Source: Annona cherimola (lineage: Eukaryota > Streptophyta > Magnoliopsida > Magnoliales > Annonaceae). From it: a stretch of 64,000 nt of DNA. The stretch covers positions 104,722,095-104,786,094 of the forward strand of contig CM059971.1 of NCBI GenBank assembly GCA_030490835.1, written 5' to 3'. The notes under the pieces were generated by a model. The model worked only from the letters and a program-made list of their open reading frames with translations. It did not search any database and was not told where the DNA came from. Position numbers and translations under genes: made by a program. Below are positions 24,627-36,419 of this stretch, piece by piece; positions within the stretch are counted from its first letter, which is position 1; each line of letters opens with the position of its first letter.

Positions 24627-25008
24627 ATGTTTCAATGGACACTAACAATGCATCAGGGTGCAAAACTCTATTTTTATATATTTTTTTGAATTTTTTTATA
24701 AAATTGTTAATCTAGATATATTTAACTTATATATTAAGTTTTACTATTTTTGAAAATATATAAATATATATTTTGTTTTTTAAAAGTAGGGGTATTTTAG
24801 GCACTTAAAAATGGCTAAAGTATCCTTATTTTTAAAAATCAAAAAAATATATACACATATTCAAAAATGGTAAAATTTGGCTTATAAATTAAATACACCT
24901 ATATTAACAATCTTATAAAAAAATTTCAAAAAAACATAAAAAATAAAATTTTATACTTTGATGCATTAAAATTTCAATACATCCGTTGCATTGAAACATT
25001 TTCCTTCA
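24627..25008. mobile_element. Foldback MITE
   Basis: The ends AATGTTTCAATG and CATTGAAACATT are exact inverted repeats, with further inverted pairing (ATGCATCA / TGATGCAT). The interior mirrors itself around 24820 with the family core TTAATCTAGATATATTTAA. No target duplication was recognised. Confidence 0.7.
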
Positions 25009-25187
25009 TTGTATTATAACAATACCTTAGGTTTTATTTTTTTTAGTTCAAATTAAAATAGATTCCGGAATTACCCTTCCCCCTGCAGTGTTATATTTTC
25101 ATTGAAATTAAATACTTTAGATTAAAAAACTATTATTCCAAGTCTATGTGACTTATATATGTATAATCGCTTAAAATTTATGGGAGT

Positions 25188-25473
25188 TGATTTCATGCAC
25201 ACGGGTGCAAATATCTTTTTTTTGAAATTTTTTTTACATGATTGTTAATCTAAATTTATTTAACAAGTATATTTTTATCAAAAAAAATTTATTTAACAAG
25301 TATATCAATTTTTATTATTTTTGGAGGATTTTAAAATTTTATTTTTGATTTTTTAAAATCAGTGACATTTTCAGAAAATACATTTAGATTAACAATCTTG
25401 TAAAAAATATTAAAAAATAAATTAAATCCACCCGGGTGCATTGAAACTAAGTGCACCCGAGTGCATGAAATCA
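25188..25473. mobile_element. Foldback MITE with ACGGGTGCA ends
   Basis: Left end TGATTTCATGCACACGGGTG and right end (reversed) TGATTTCATGCACTCGGGTG match over about 24 bp with one difference. The core is the same palindromic AT-rich sequence as the neighbouring copies. Target duplication is not clear. Confidence 0.75.
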
Positions 25474-25501
25474 GTTTCCAAAATTAATACCATTTGCATA
25501 A

Positions 25502-26040
25502 GGAACTCAATGCACCCAAGTGTACTATACTTTTTATTTATTTTTTTTGAATTTTTTTTACACAACTGTTAATCTAAGTATATTTAACATGCGTATCAAT
25601 TTTTACCATTTTTGGATAATTTTATATTTTTTTAGATTTTTTAAAATTCACTTAGATTAACAGTTTCATTAAAAAAATTTCAAAAATAGATATATGCACG
25701 GGTAGCGTAGAATTTTTTTTTTTGATTGGTATATAATTACATGTATCTCAACACATATTATACTTGAAGATCTGAGACATTCTTACAAATCTGGGGACAC
25801 ATAACACCCCAAAGAAATCTGGAAGACACAGCTTCCAACAGCTATCCTGAGAGACCACCTACTCTCACACCTCTTTTATCCGGGAGACAACCTGCTCCCA
25901 CACCACTTTCATCTATTTTTTTGGGACCGAAATCCCGAATGGGATTCGATCCCACGCCAGCCGCAGAAATGCCTTCCGCGCCACTGCTGGCGACCAACCG
26001 AGCTGGCCTCGGTTGGTCGGGTAGCGTAGAATTAAGTTCC
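25502..26040. mobile_element. Mutator-like MITE with nested SINE, 9-bp target duplication
   Basis: TTTGCATAA occurs immediately outside both ends (25493-25501 and 26041-26049), and the tips are inverted (GGAACTCAAT / ATTAAGTTCC). The right part is split by the SINE at 25715-26017. Without the SINE and its duplicated target the MITE would be about 220 bp. Nine-base duplication plus simple inverted ends fits Mutator-like MITEs. Confidence 0.85.
25715..26017 (-). mobile_element. tRNA-derived SINE
   Basis: A 303-bp insert is flanked by a 16-bp exact target duplication CGGGTAGCGTAGAATT (25699-25714 and 26018-26033). On the minus strand it starts with a tRNA-like A-box region (GGCCAGCTCGGTTGG), has a B box GGGATCGAATCCC (25941-25953 on the plus strand, reversed), and ends in an A-tract (T run from about 25713). 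All hallmarks of a SINE are present. It is nested within the MITE at 25502-26040 and is therefore younger. Confidence 0.9.
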
Positions 26041-26049
26041 TTTGCATAA

Positions 26050-28767
26050 AGGTTAACAGGGAACACACCCAAAAAATATATAAGTAATACCAATAGGATG
26101 ATTTGCGCACATATGGTTTGACATAAAGTTATAATAATCAAGCTAAGAAATAAAAATCGTACATTGGCACCAATGGAAAAACAAATAAAAACGGGGATCA
26201 TTAGAAAATAAAACTAGCTTGATATCTCTGGAAGCTTTTTAATATCAGAAAAAAGAGAAGTCACGTGCGAAGGCATATCAATAACCGGGACGTGATGTTA
26301 CCCATGAGAACAGAGGTCGGGAGTTTTTTGCAGAACAGATACCATAATTCTACGTACTTGTGTGTTTAGCTAATGTATTTTCGCATTTTGCAAAATATAC
26401 CATCTAAGTTTCTAATCCTGCAAAAGTAAAAGCTGCATGCGTGTGATTTTCAAATAAACTGAGGGTACCTTTGAAAAGTAATAAAACGTTTGGTTGAGAA
26501 GCAATAAAATTTTTAGTTGAAAAGTTTTTGGTATAAAAATTATTGATGAAAAGAAAATGATGTGATATGTTATGAGTAATGATGATGTCTAAAGAGAGTA
26601 AAGTTAAAATAGATGTATTAGTTATACTAATAATTTTATAGAAATGATTAAAAATAGGGTAATTGTATATGAAAATGTAAAATAATAATTTTAAAGATGG
26701 CTGATTACATGCGTCCGGCCGTACGACCCTTTTAAATTTTTTTTTTATAAATATATAGAGTTAGGTATGTTTTAACCTATAAATCAAGTTTTACCATTTT
26801 GGTATATTTTTAAATATGATGATATTTTCATAATTTTAACATTATTTTGGACTTATGGGCCAAGGTTTGAAATGTAATATATATAAAATTCGAACTTAAC
26901 TCAAACCTTATTCATAAAACTTAAATACAAAAATTGGTAAGTAAAGTGAGAATTGCATGGTGCAACCTATTGCAAATGAGCCCTATCAACAAAAAAATCT
27001 TAATTTATTCTGTACATTTGTTTAAAATTAATAATTTTAATGATATATTAATTTTCATCCGAATTAGGTATGAGCACAGGACTCATCTAAAAATACGAAA
27101 TTAATGTAATAAAATAGTTTGACATAAATAATATTTTTAAAATTATATTTTCAAGATGTTAATCATTTAAAACATAATTTTGATGTGAATAAATGATTAT
27201 ATAAAATATTAATATATTTAAATGCATGTGAAACCCATTTTGTTGTGGATTGTATTGGACAAGGTCTCCCTAAATCTCATTTATGCAAGTCAAATTAGAG
27301 TTGAAATTCAAGTTAACAAATTTTTTTTCAAGGGCACGGTAGATTTTAATAAAAAAATTTCATCTAAAAATTTTCCTCCATAATTACTCTACTTTTCGAT
27401 TATTTTCATATTTTTATATAATTATCTTACATTTAACAACTTTTCATGCAACTGTTATATATATTTCGATTTTATTTTTTTACTCCTAATCATTACCTCC
27501 GTCATATCACTTTTCTTATTTTAAAAAAATTTATCAAATGCTAAACACATCCTAAATCAAGACTAACAAGTTTAAAATTTCATATGACTATACAAAAGAA
27601 TTAGGTAATAAAAATAATAATATATAGTTGAAATAAAATAATAATAATATGTAATACATTTTTAGAAGAAAATTTAATCTTTTTAAAATAAGATAAAAGA
27701 ATAAAATTAATAAACATAAAAGTAAATCTTATTAATACAAATACAAATATAAATGAAAATAATATAATTTGAATATGACACACATGTGTTTAAATATAAA
27801 TATAAATATAAATAATATAAAAAGAGTTGAGCATAAATAATCACCATTTGCATTTGGACACAACACCCATTTTTAAATCTTTTTATAAACTTGTCTAGGC
27901 AATTTTATTCGTAAATTAATTTTTATTATTTTTGAAGATGTGTAGATAATTTTTAAATTTCAAACATGAGAATGTTCGAATAAAGAAATGCATGTTATGC
28001 TCGGACGCAAATGTGGATCATTTTCAGTCATAAATGATAGAGGCGTTATCTTCTCACACCCGTACGAAATTACTGTCTTTTTTTGTTTTTTTTTAAATTT
28101 TTTATAAGCATGTTAATCTAGTTATATTTAATCTATAAACCAAGTTTTACTATTTTGAAATATGCGTATATATTTATTTTGAATTTTTAAATGCAGAGGT
28201 ATTTGAATCATTTTAAATTATAAAAAAATATTTCAAAAATAAAAAATATTTTAGGCTGGTTCGAATTAAATCACTGACTTTCAGACTGGTCTGATAAGAT
28301 CATGCATCTAAATGATCACCTGATAAAAAAGGGTTAAACTCCTCGAGCTTGGAGTTGATTGGATCGTAACCTTAATCATATTTACAAGCCAAATTATAGA
28401 AAACAAGCCCTCAAAAAAATATTTTTTGAGCTCAGCAGACTGAGTTCGGGCTCATGCCCCAAGTCGTACCGTCATACCCCACCTGTCATCATTAGGCTTG
28501 AAATGTAGATTGACGTTCCAATCCATCAGAGTACAAAAATTTATTTTTTAAATAGAGGTATTTTAGTCCTTTAAAAATGATTAAAACTTTCTATATTTTA
28601 AGTTTTTTTAAAAATATGTATATATCTTCAAAAATGATAAAATTTAGTTTATGAATTAAATACACATATTAACAGTTTTATAAAAAAATTTCAAAAAAAT
28701 GTGTTAAAAAATAAAATTTGCATCAAGATACATTAAAATATTACTTTAAAAGAGTTCATGTAAATAT
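26050..28767. other. AT-rich intergenic DNA with repeat fragments
   Basis: No gene. It holds partial copies of dispersed families: an AT-rich MITE-like copy at about 26463-26700 and a reversed one at about 27330-27560, and half-copies of the palindromic Mutator-like core at about 26700-26900, 28070-28260 and 28540-28740. Boundaries are not resolvable. Confidence 0.4.
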
Positions 28768-30285
28768 CAATATTGTCAGAACCGAACCGGTGATTGAACC
28801 GGTAAAGGGACTGGTCTGGTTCGAACCGGTTCGAACCGGTTTGGTCGAACCGGTGACGTCAGCATGATATATTTATGATGTCATTAATATTAATTTTTTT
28901 AAAATTTTAAATAAATATAATAATATATTGATAAAATTATATTTTTATAAATCCTAAATATATATGTTAGATTTTAAGGACCATAATATAAGAACAAAAC
29001 ATGCAGAAAAAAATTAATAGCAAGTTTTAAAGAATTAACTACATTAACTGACCTGAAAGACTTAAACTTATAATAAGTTATGACCATTGTTGCTTGTTTG
29101 TTGATTTTTGAATTTTTCCTCTTTATCTCGGTACCTTGATAAATTATTATAAACATACCTGAAAAAATAAGAAATAAAATAAATTAGTAAGTGCTGAAAA
29201 TTTGAATAATTAAATAACCTGTAATAATATGAAAATTAAGAATATCTCTTATGTTCAGCAAAAAATAAAAATTTAGAAGTCTATAAACCATTAAATGCAT
29301 CATTCTCATCAAACATAAATTTTAAAAGTATATAAATACTTCAGTTCAACAAAATATAACATTTTAAAGTTTAACAACACATCATTCCCACCAAACATAA
29401 AATTTTAAAGTCTACAAAAAGTCAAACACACATTCTTTTCTGGAAATTCACCATTTACATCATTACAAATATTAAAAGAAATAATTGGATATTATAATTT
29501 ATAAGAGACACATGCACAAAATTAGGAGGAGGCAGGATTATGCAAAAAATTTAAATAATTTGATTTACGCACGCATGCACAAAATTAAGCAGAAAATTTT
29601 AAAAAAAATTGATATTATAATTAATTAATTATTAATTATGCGATTACTGTTGTAGTGTTGCTAGGCCTGCCGGCGACGGCGAGTAGGCGACGGCGAGCCG
29701 GAGATGGCGAGACGGCGACGACGAGAGAGGAGACAGGCAGCTGCTGGCGCAACGACGAGAGAGGAGGGATCGCCGGCGCAGGGAGCTGAGCTGCTAAGGA
29801 GGAGGAGGCGGGGCCACGGGAGCCGGCGGCCGAGAAGGAGAAGATGCCGGCGGCTGCGATGAGGAGAACTGGAGAAGATGAACTGATGAAGGCGTGTGCG
29901 AAGTGCTATGAGGTGCCGACTGCCGATCGCGTGTTGCCGTTGCGAGGTGAGGCGGCGACGGCAGCAAAGGAGATCGACGACAGCAAAGGAGATCGCCGGA
30001 TTTGGGGAAGACCAGAGAGTTGTATGTTGTGGCAGGTTGCGGGATGCGGGTTGCGGCGCTTAGGGTTTTCCGGTTTCGGCTTTCATTTTCCAGTTTTTTT
30101 TTTTAATATATATATTATTTAAGCTATGAAGCGAATCGGGCGAATCCGGTCGGACCGGAATATACGGTCCAACCGGCGGTTGGACGGTTCACACGGTTTT
30201 ATGCTGTTAAACCGAACCGGAAACTGGACCGGTTCCCGATCGGACCGGTCGGACCGGCCGGTCCAGTCCGGTCCTGATAACACTG
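28768..30285. mobile_element. Non-autonomous hAT element, AACCGG subterminal repeats
   Basis: The 8-bp target GTAAATAT flanks both sides (28760-28767 and 30286-30293), the duplication length of hAT transposons. Terminal inverted repeats are CAATATTGTCAGAACCG and, reversed from the right, CAGTGTTATCAGGACCG; all differences are transitions. Both ends are packed with AACCGG/CCGGTT motifs (28790-28860 and 30125-30275), like the subterminal transposase sites of this superfamily. The interior is AT-rich DNA plus a GC-rich block (29650-30100) with AGGGTTTT at about 30060. Read on the minus strand, this looks like a 5' UTR or first exon. No transposase is encoded. It ends 374 bp before the LecRK start at 30660. 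Confidence 0.82.
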
Positions 30286-30293
30286 GTAAATAT

Positions 30294-30659
30294 CAAGCAA
30301 ACAGGGTCTAAAATGCACAAAACCCTGCGCCCATTGTTCACGTCTCAAATGCCGATGGACAGGCTATCGTGGCAACAGGCGATCCGCAGACCTCAGCAGT
30401 GAATTTGAAAGGAACCTTCACGGAAGCTGATACGGTCAGCCTACCGTCGTTGATTATTTGATACTCTCGATCGATCATTGGTCGAATGATGCCGTCCCAG
30501 TAAATCATTCAACCTTGAGTCAAGACAATCATTACCGATAAACATCAGATTGGGCGGGCGGCATCCCATGCCATTCGATGCTCTTCGTTGCCATCCTTAT
30601 CATCCAAGTTTTACCTACGAATTAATGCTTCAAGAACCCATTCCAGATTCAATTAAGCC
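30294..30659 (+). promoter_or_regulatory. Proximal upstream region of LecRK 1
   Basis: Only about 370 bp separate the hAT target duplication from the LecRK ATG. The promoter and 5' leader must lie here or extend into the hAT. No convincing TATA box or defined cis-element could be assigned. Confidence 0.35.
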
Positions 30660-32642
30660 ATGTTTTCCAAGCTTCTGCTGCTCTTCTTCCTCGCCAACAT
30701 TGCAACTTCTCAGCATACTAGTACTAATCATTTCAGCTTCAATGGATTTCTCAGCCTCAACGGTGGAACGTCTCAAACACCACCGGGACTCTTTAAGCTT
30801 ACCAGCCGCACCACTAATTCTACCAGCAGTCGTGCCTTCCACTCTCTTCCCATCGCTTTCAAGAACAACGCAAGCGGTAATGCTTTCTCCTTCTCCAGCA
30901 CTTTCGTTTTTGCAATCGTCCCACCCCGCGGTACCCGCTACATTGGCCATGGAATGACCTTCTTCATATCCCCAGCACAGGAACTCACAGCAGTTTACTC
31001 TTCTAAATATTTCGGTCTCTTCAATTCCACCAGTCTCGGCGACCCGAAGAACCATGTGTTTGCAGTTGAGCTGGATACGCACCGGAACGAAGAGTTCGAG
31101 GATACTGATTCTAACCATGTTGGAATCGATGTCAACGGACTGGTTTCTATCAAATCCGCTTCTGCAGGTTATTATTCGGATGGAGATGGCGGTGAGTTCA
31201 AATCGCTGAGGCTTGGAAGCAGCAACCCCATGCAGGTCTGGCTGGAATACGATGGAGAACGAAAGCAACTCAACGTAACGTTGCACCCAATTGATGTCCG
31301 GAGGCCAAGTCGTCCTCTGTTGTCTTTAGACCTCGATCTCTCATCCATCTTTCTCGGTTCCATGTATGTGGGATTTTCAGCCTGCACGGCTGTTTCATCG
31401 CCATACGTTCTTGCATGGAGCTTCAAAACGAATGGAGAAGCGCCAGATATTGACGTTGCTCACCTCTCTTCGCTTCCTTGGAGAGAACAATCTAAGAAGA
31501 AACAGAAAGTTTTGACCATGGGCTTGCCCTTAATCGGTGTAGCTTCTTTGATGCTGATGGCCATCTTGGGTGCTGTTACAATCACCGTAAAGAAGAAGAA
31601 ATCCGCTGAATCGCTTGAAGATTGGGAGCTTGATTATGGGCAGCGCAGATTCTTCTACGAAGATCTACAAATTGCCACCAGAAGCTTCGCGGAAGAAGAG
31701 CTTCTTGGTGCTGGAGGCTTCGGCGAGGTGTACCGAGGAATCTTACCCAAATCCAAGACAGAAGTCGCGGTGAAACGAATATCCCATGGATCACAGCACC
31801 GCATGAAAGAGTTCATTGCTGAAATTGTGAGTCTTGGGAGGCTCAGGCACCGGAATTTGGTTCAGCTGCTCGGCTACTGCCGTAGGAAAGGGGAACTCCT
31901 GCTGGTCTATGAACTCATGTCAAATGGGAGTCTAGATAAATTCCTGTTTGGGAAGCCCACAAGGACTCTTGATTGGAGCCGAAGGTTTGGAATCATCAAA
32001 GGAGTTGCTTCTGGGCTTCTGTATTTGCATGAGGATTGGGAGATGGTGGTTGTTCACAGAGACATCAAGGCCAGCAATGTTCTGTTAGACGAGAACATGA
32101 ATGGAAGGTTGGGCGACTTTGGGTTGGCGAGATTGTATGGCCATGGATCCGTTCCACATACAACCCATTTGGCGGGGACATTTGGATATCTTGCACCAGA
32201 GCTAGGCAGAACTGGGAAGGCGAGTACAAGTACAGATGTGTTTGCTTTTGGGGTGTTTATGCTTGAGGTGGCTTGCGGAAGGAGGCCGATAGGAGATAAC
32301 TCATTAGAGCTGATGTTGGTGGATTGGGTGTTGGAATGCTGGAGAAGGGAATCAATCTTGGATGCTGCAGATCCAAAATTGGTGAGTGATGGGCTGGGAC
32401 TCCAGACTATGGAGTTGGTGATGAAGCTTGGTTTGCTTTGTTCCCACCCGTATGCATCGGCAAGACCAAACATGCGGCAAGTCATACAGTATTTGGATTG
32501 TGATGTACCCTTGCCGCAATTACTGCCGGATGATCTTTTCATCAGCCGTTCGGCAGCAGATGATGGACGCTATGCCGTCAATCATCATATTGCATTGCAT
32601 CTTTCTTCGATTCAAGAATCAGTTCTCTCCGGAGGCCGCTAA
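30660..32642 (+). CDS. L-type lectin receptor-like kinase (LecRK 1), intact
   Basis: Single-exon gene for a plasma-membrane receptor kinase, 660 residues, as usual for L-type LecRKs (roles in the family: sensing of extracellular nucleotides, wall signals and pathogens). Signal peptide 1-18; legume-lectin domain about 24-258 with all five expected metal ligands (E137, D139, N143, D148, H153); hydrophobic membrane segment about 285-310 followed by K-K-K-K; Ser/Thr kinase about 342-615. Kinase landmarks: P-loop G-A-G-G-F-G-E-V 350-357, K372, E388, H-R-D 466-468, N473, D-F-G 486-488, A-P-E 512-514. It is an RD kinase with every catalytic residue present. The start is set by the signal peptide directly after the Met; the paralogues begin the same way (M-F-S). 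The subfamily looks nearest LecRK clade IV/V, but no specific orthologue can be claimed. Confidence 0.95.
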   Translation: MFSKLLLLFFLANIATSQHTSTNHFSFNGFLSLNGGTSQTPPGLFKLTSRTTNSTSSRAFHSLPIAFKNNASGNAFSFSSTFVFAIVPPRGTRYIGHGMTFFISPAQELTAVYSSKYFGLFNSTSLGDPKNHVFAVELDTHRNEEFEDTDSNHVGIDVNGLVSIKSASAGYYSDGDGGEFKSLRLGSSNPMQVWLEYDGERKQLNVTLHPIDVRRPSRPLLSLDLDLSSIFLGSMYVGFSACTAVSSPYVLAWSFKTNGEAPDIDVAHLSSLPWREQSKKKQKVLTMGLPLIGVASLMLMAILGAVTITVKKKKSAESLEDWELDYGQRRFFYEDLQIATRSFAEEELLGAGGFGEVYRGILPKSKTEVAVKRISHGSQHRMKEFIAEIVSLGRLRHRNLVQLLGYCRRKGELLLVYELMSNGSLDKFLFGKPTRTLDWSRRFGIIKGVASGLLYLHEDWEMVVVHRDIKASNVLLDENMNGRLGDFGLARLYGHGSVPHTTHLAGTFGYLAPELGRTGKASTSTDVFAFGVFMLEVACGRRPIGDNSLELMLVDWVLECWRRESILDAADPKLVSDGLGLQTMELVMKLGLLCSHPYASARPNMRQVIQYLDCDVPLPQLLPDDLFISRSAADDGRYAVNHHIALHLSSIQESVLSGGR

Positions 32643-33576
32643 TTATTTCTTGCCATTCTTTAATGTATTCATTTTATTAGGCTTGTTGATCTCATTCGAA
32701 AAAGTGGTGAACAGTTTTTTTATTGGTAATCATCGATGTTTTGATTGCTTGTGTATGATGTTTGTGTCATCTAATTAAGAGCGTACTGCCCGCATGTTTT
32801 CAAAGGGTTTGGACCCATTTAGACTTTAGATAATTTCCAAAGCATAAATATGCAATTTCATCATTAAAGGTATGTATGTAATTTAAACAATAACTATTAT
32901 TTCGTTTTAAATTATTAAACTCTATTATATATTTTCAGTGAGTTTGTTTGCTTTAAAAATTGGAATATTTTGCTAGACGTGCATGTTCGTGGTCTTTAAT
33001 AGAGTTGGAATACGTAAGCTTTAATATCTTTTATTAGGGTCTGTCAAAAACTGATTAAAAATTTTAAAGTCCATTAAACACCTTACGGGATTTTATGAAG
33101 TTCAATAAATTTCATATAATTTGTGTTAAATTACGTTAAAGCTTCTTAAATTGCGTTGAATCGGGTTAAAGTCTTTGTGGACTTCAATTACGCTTCTTTT
33201 AAATTGTAAGAAATTCATTTGTTGCAAAGATATATTTTGTCCAAAAGTTATCATTTAGTTGTTAAAAAACAAATCTTAAGTGGCTTAATGCCCCGTCCAC
33301 CGGGATTCAACTCCCCGTGTTCAGCATGTAATGCCGTTGAGCAGTGGCTCCGGCAAAAATCAGAAAAAAAAACAGTAAAAATTTGCCGCCAGGGGTCCAC
33401 TTGGTGAAACGCCAAATACTCCATTTCATGTGGGCGCGCGTTCTACTCCCAGTGGCTGCAGTATCTGCGTATTTTATGTTTTCAATATAGTTGGTGAGAG
33501 TTTAATAAATGGTAGACTGTTGTTTTCCTTTAAAAAATTGCAAGAATATCTCATGGCTTAATATGCAATGTTAGAA
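32643..33576. other. Downstream of LecRK 1; possible SINE fragment
   Basis: This probably includes the LecRK 3' UTR. At about 33275-33420 a GC-rich stretch with GGGATTCAACTCCCC (B-box-like) preceded by TGGCTTAATGCC (A-box-like) may be a degenerate SINE. No A-tail or target duplication could be fixed. Confidence 0.3.
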
Positions 33577-34013
33577 GTGTTAATGGATCGAGTCGGATAA
33601 GTTGGAGCATAATCCTCATCATAGCATATTTAAAGTATCTTAATCCTAATTTATTTATTAATTCATTAAAAATCTAACTCTAACCTATTTAAAATTCATT
33701 TTCTAGTAGACGGTATTTTCGTAGGGAGAGGCAAGATGATGTTTCGGCGCGGAGAAAACGAAAATAAGATAGTAATGAGAAAATAAAAGCAAAGCAATAA
33801 TGAGCAAATTAAAAATTGGTGGTAGGAGGAAGACTTAGCGGGAGAAAATAACTAAGGAGTATATATATATATATATTTCTGAATCAGTTTATTTAATTAA
33901 ATGATTGAATGAGTTTGTTAATTATAATCCATTTATTCAAAAATTTCAACCCAAACACATTTATAAATGGGTTAAATGAGCGAATCGATAGGTTAACTAT
34001 GACCATTAACACC
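33577..34013. mobile_element. hAT-like MITE, GTGTTAATGG ends
   Basis: The left end GTGTTAATGG (about 33577) is inverted at the right (CCATTAACAC, about 34003-34012). Inside are GAGTCGG and AATGGGTTAAATGAGCGAAT subterminal-type motifs. No exact 8-bp target duplication was seen. The right end is itself copied by the tandem duplication starting at 33991. Confidence 0.45.
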
Positions 34014-34516
34014 CATATGTAATACAAATTGATATAGTTATAAATACATACATAAAAAAGTAAAAATTTTGTTGGAAAAGTAGCATTTTTTTTTGCATTT
34101 TAAGCCTTCTAACTTTATAAATTTGTATTTTAAACCCTCAAAGTCTAGCTATTTGCATTTTTAAACTTCGAAAACTTGGTTCTTTTAAATTTTAAACTTT
34201 GACACAGAATATTGTTAAAAATTGCCGTTAATCTATGTGAAATGACATAAATGGGTTAACTATGACTATTAACACCCATATGTAATACAAATTGATATAG
34301 TTATAAATACATACATAAAAAAAGTAAAAATTTTGTTGGCAAATTAGCATTTTTTTTTTAATTTTAAGCCTTTTAACTTCATAAATTTGTATTTTAAACC
34401 CTCAAAGTCTAGCTATTTGCATTTTCAAACTTCGAAAACTTGGTTCCTTTAAATTTTAAACTTTGACACAGAATATTGTTAAAAATTGTCGTTAATCCAT
34501 GTGAAATGACATAAAT
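33991..34516. repeat. 263-bp tandem duplication
   Basis: Units 33991-34253 and 34254-34516 are nearly identical over their whole length, both starting GGTTAACTATGA and ending just after GTGAAATGACATAAAT. Only a few substitutions and one A insertion separate them. Confidence 0.9.
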
Positions 34517-35812
34517 ACCTTTTAATATTTTTAAAAAAGAAAATTCATTGCAGTTTAAACTCGACTATTATGCTTTCTCCATTTTATTCTTGGAGGCTCC
34601 AATAGCATATTCATCTTTAATATAAATTTGAATTTTTTAAAAATATTGAAGGGTATTTGTAACATTTCAAACTAGTTAACAACATTTTAAAACACCATTA
34701 TGGATAAGGATTTGCAAAGAAACTAACATCTTCAGAGTTTAATATGTAAATAGGTAAATTTTAAAGTTTAAAATACAAATACGCAAAGTTAGAAAATTTA
34801 AAAATACAAAAACCCCTTAATCAAAGTTCAGCTAAAGGGTAAGTGTTATTTGGGCAAAGAGCAACTAATTATTTGAGCGCGATATGGTTAAATATTGCAC
34901 ATACAAGATTCTTGAAATTTCTTTAAAATATCAGTGTATTTTTGAACTCTAAAATTTACCCAGACTTCTCATATGTTATCAATATCTATATAAATAGAAA
35001 TGCTGTTATAAAACTCCTCTTCTACCTAACTTCATTTTTATATCTTAATAATTGATGTAAAATTCCCTCTATTATTGTATTTAATATTTTTATATTATCA
35101 TAAAAAAATTATTTGTCTAATATCATGTCTATGACCGCTATTTACAAATGTATAAAATTAATGTAATAAAATAGTGTAATATTAAATATTAATTTTGAAG
35201 TAATATTTTCAATATCTAAATCATTTAAAATGTCAATATTATGTAGATAAATGATTATATAAAGTATTATTATATTCTAATATATATGTGAATAGAACTA
35301 AACGTGTTCTAATTTATATATAAAGATATTTATTTTTTAGCAAATATGCCCCATGCACATATTCAATTTGGATGAAACTTGATTTTTTAGCAAAAATAAA
35401 TGATATTAAATATAATAAACGAATTAAAATTTGCATCAATAATCAATGTATTAAAAAATAAGAGAGTTGCATCGAACTTGCTTTTGTGTATTACGTAGAA
35501 GATGACCCTATTTTTTTTTATAGAAGACCCTAATTTTCCTCTAATACCACATGTAAGACTATTGATATTAGGGACCTAACTCATGTGAAGGCCTTCATAT
35601 GAGGAAAAAAAAGGAACTAGGTCATTGTGGTAATTTGACAGTGTGAGTATATTTATTTAAAAAAGTGAGTATGTTTGATTTTTTGATAAAATTTGTCTTA
35701 AATGTACATAAAATCTCAATCTATTCCATTCATTTGGTGGACTAATTGCTAAAATATATGTGAACATATTTTTTCATTATTTGACATTTTATAAAAATAT
35801 TTGGCGTAATTT
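34517..35812. other. AT-rich intergenic DNA
   Basis: No gene or defined repeat was recognised. Confidence 0.4.
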
Positions 35813-36235
35813 GTATATATACCCACCTAGTTTGATGCTAATTGTAGATACACCAACGTAGTTTCATGAAACGCATATTACTCCCACATAGTTTCACCAA
35901 AATTGCACATTACCCTCACACCGTTATCTACCGTTAATATCTTGCGTTATATTTTGAAAAATGACGAAAATGCCCTCATCCATAGTTTTACGAATTGTAT
36001 ATCACCCCACATAGTTTTACCAAAATGACATATTACTCCTATGAAACTATGTATACTAATGAGCTCATTTTCGTCATTTTTTAAAATATAATGTCGGATA
36101 TTAACAGCAGGTAATGGCGTGAGGGTAATATGCAATTTCGGTGAAACTATATGAGGGTAATATGCATTTCGTGAAACTACGTGGGCATATCTGCAATTAG
36201 CGTCAAACTATGTAGGTATATATGCAAATTACCCT
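35813..36235. mobile_element. Long foldback element
   Basis: Two inverted arms of about 190 bp run inward from both ends (for example TAGTTTGATGCTAATTG on the left against the reverse of CAATTAGCGTCAAACTA on the right) and meet around 36030. Many ...CATATTAC.. / ..TAGTTTCA.. blocks alternate along each arm. Transcription through it would give a long hairpin RNA. It encodes no protein. No target duplication could be settled. Confidence 0.75.
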
Positions 36236-36419
36236 TATTAGTGTAGAAAATATTATTTTTTACTAAAATTTCATTATATTTGGTAAAGTTAGAAAATATA
36301 TTTTATATAAGAAATTATGTTATATTATTTAAAGTTCATATAAATAAGATACTATCAAAGATAACAATTTCATTATTTATTTCTGAATTTTTAAAATTTT
36401 AATAGTATTTTTTATTTTT

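Noticed and set aside
25941..25953. GGGATTCGATCCC, resembling a tRNA T-arm
   Set aside because: It is the B box of a SINE with A-tail and target duplication; no full tRNA fold.
30126..30311. 61-codon ORF rich in Arg, Asp and Gly
   Set aside because: It is the AACCGG subterminal repeat of the hAT element read as protein.
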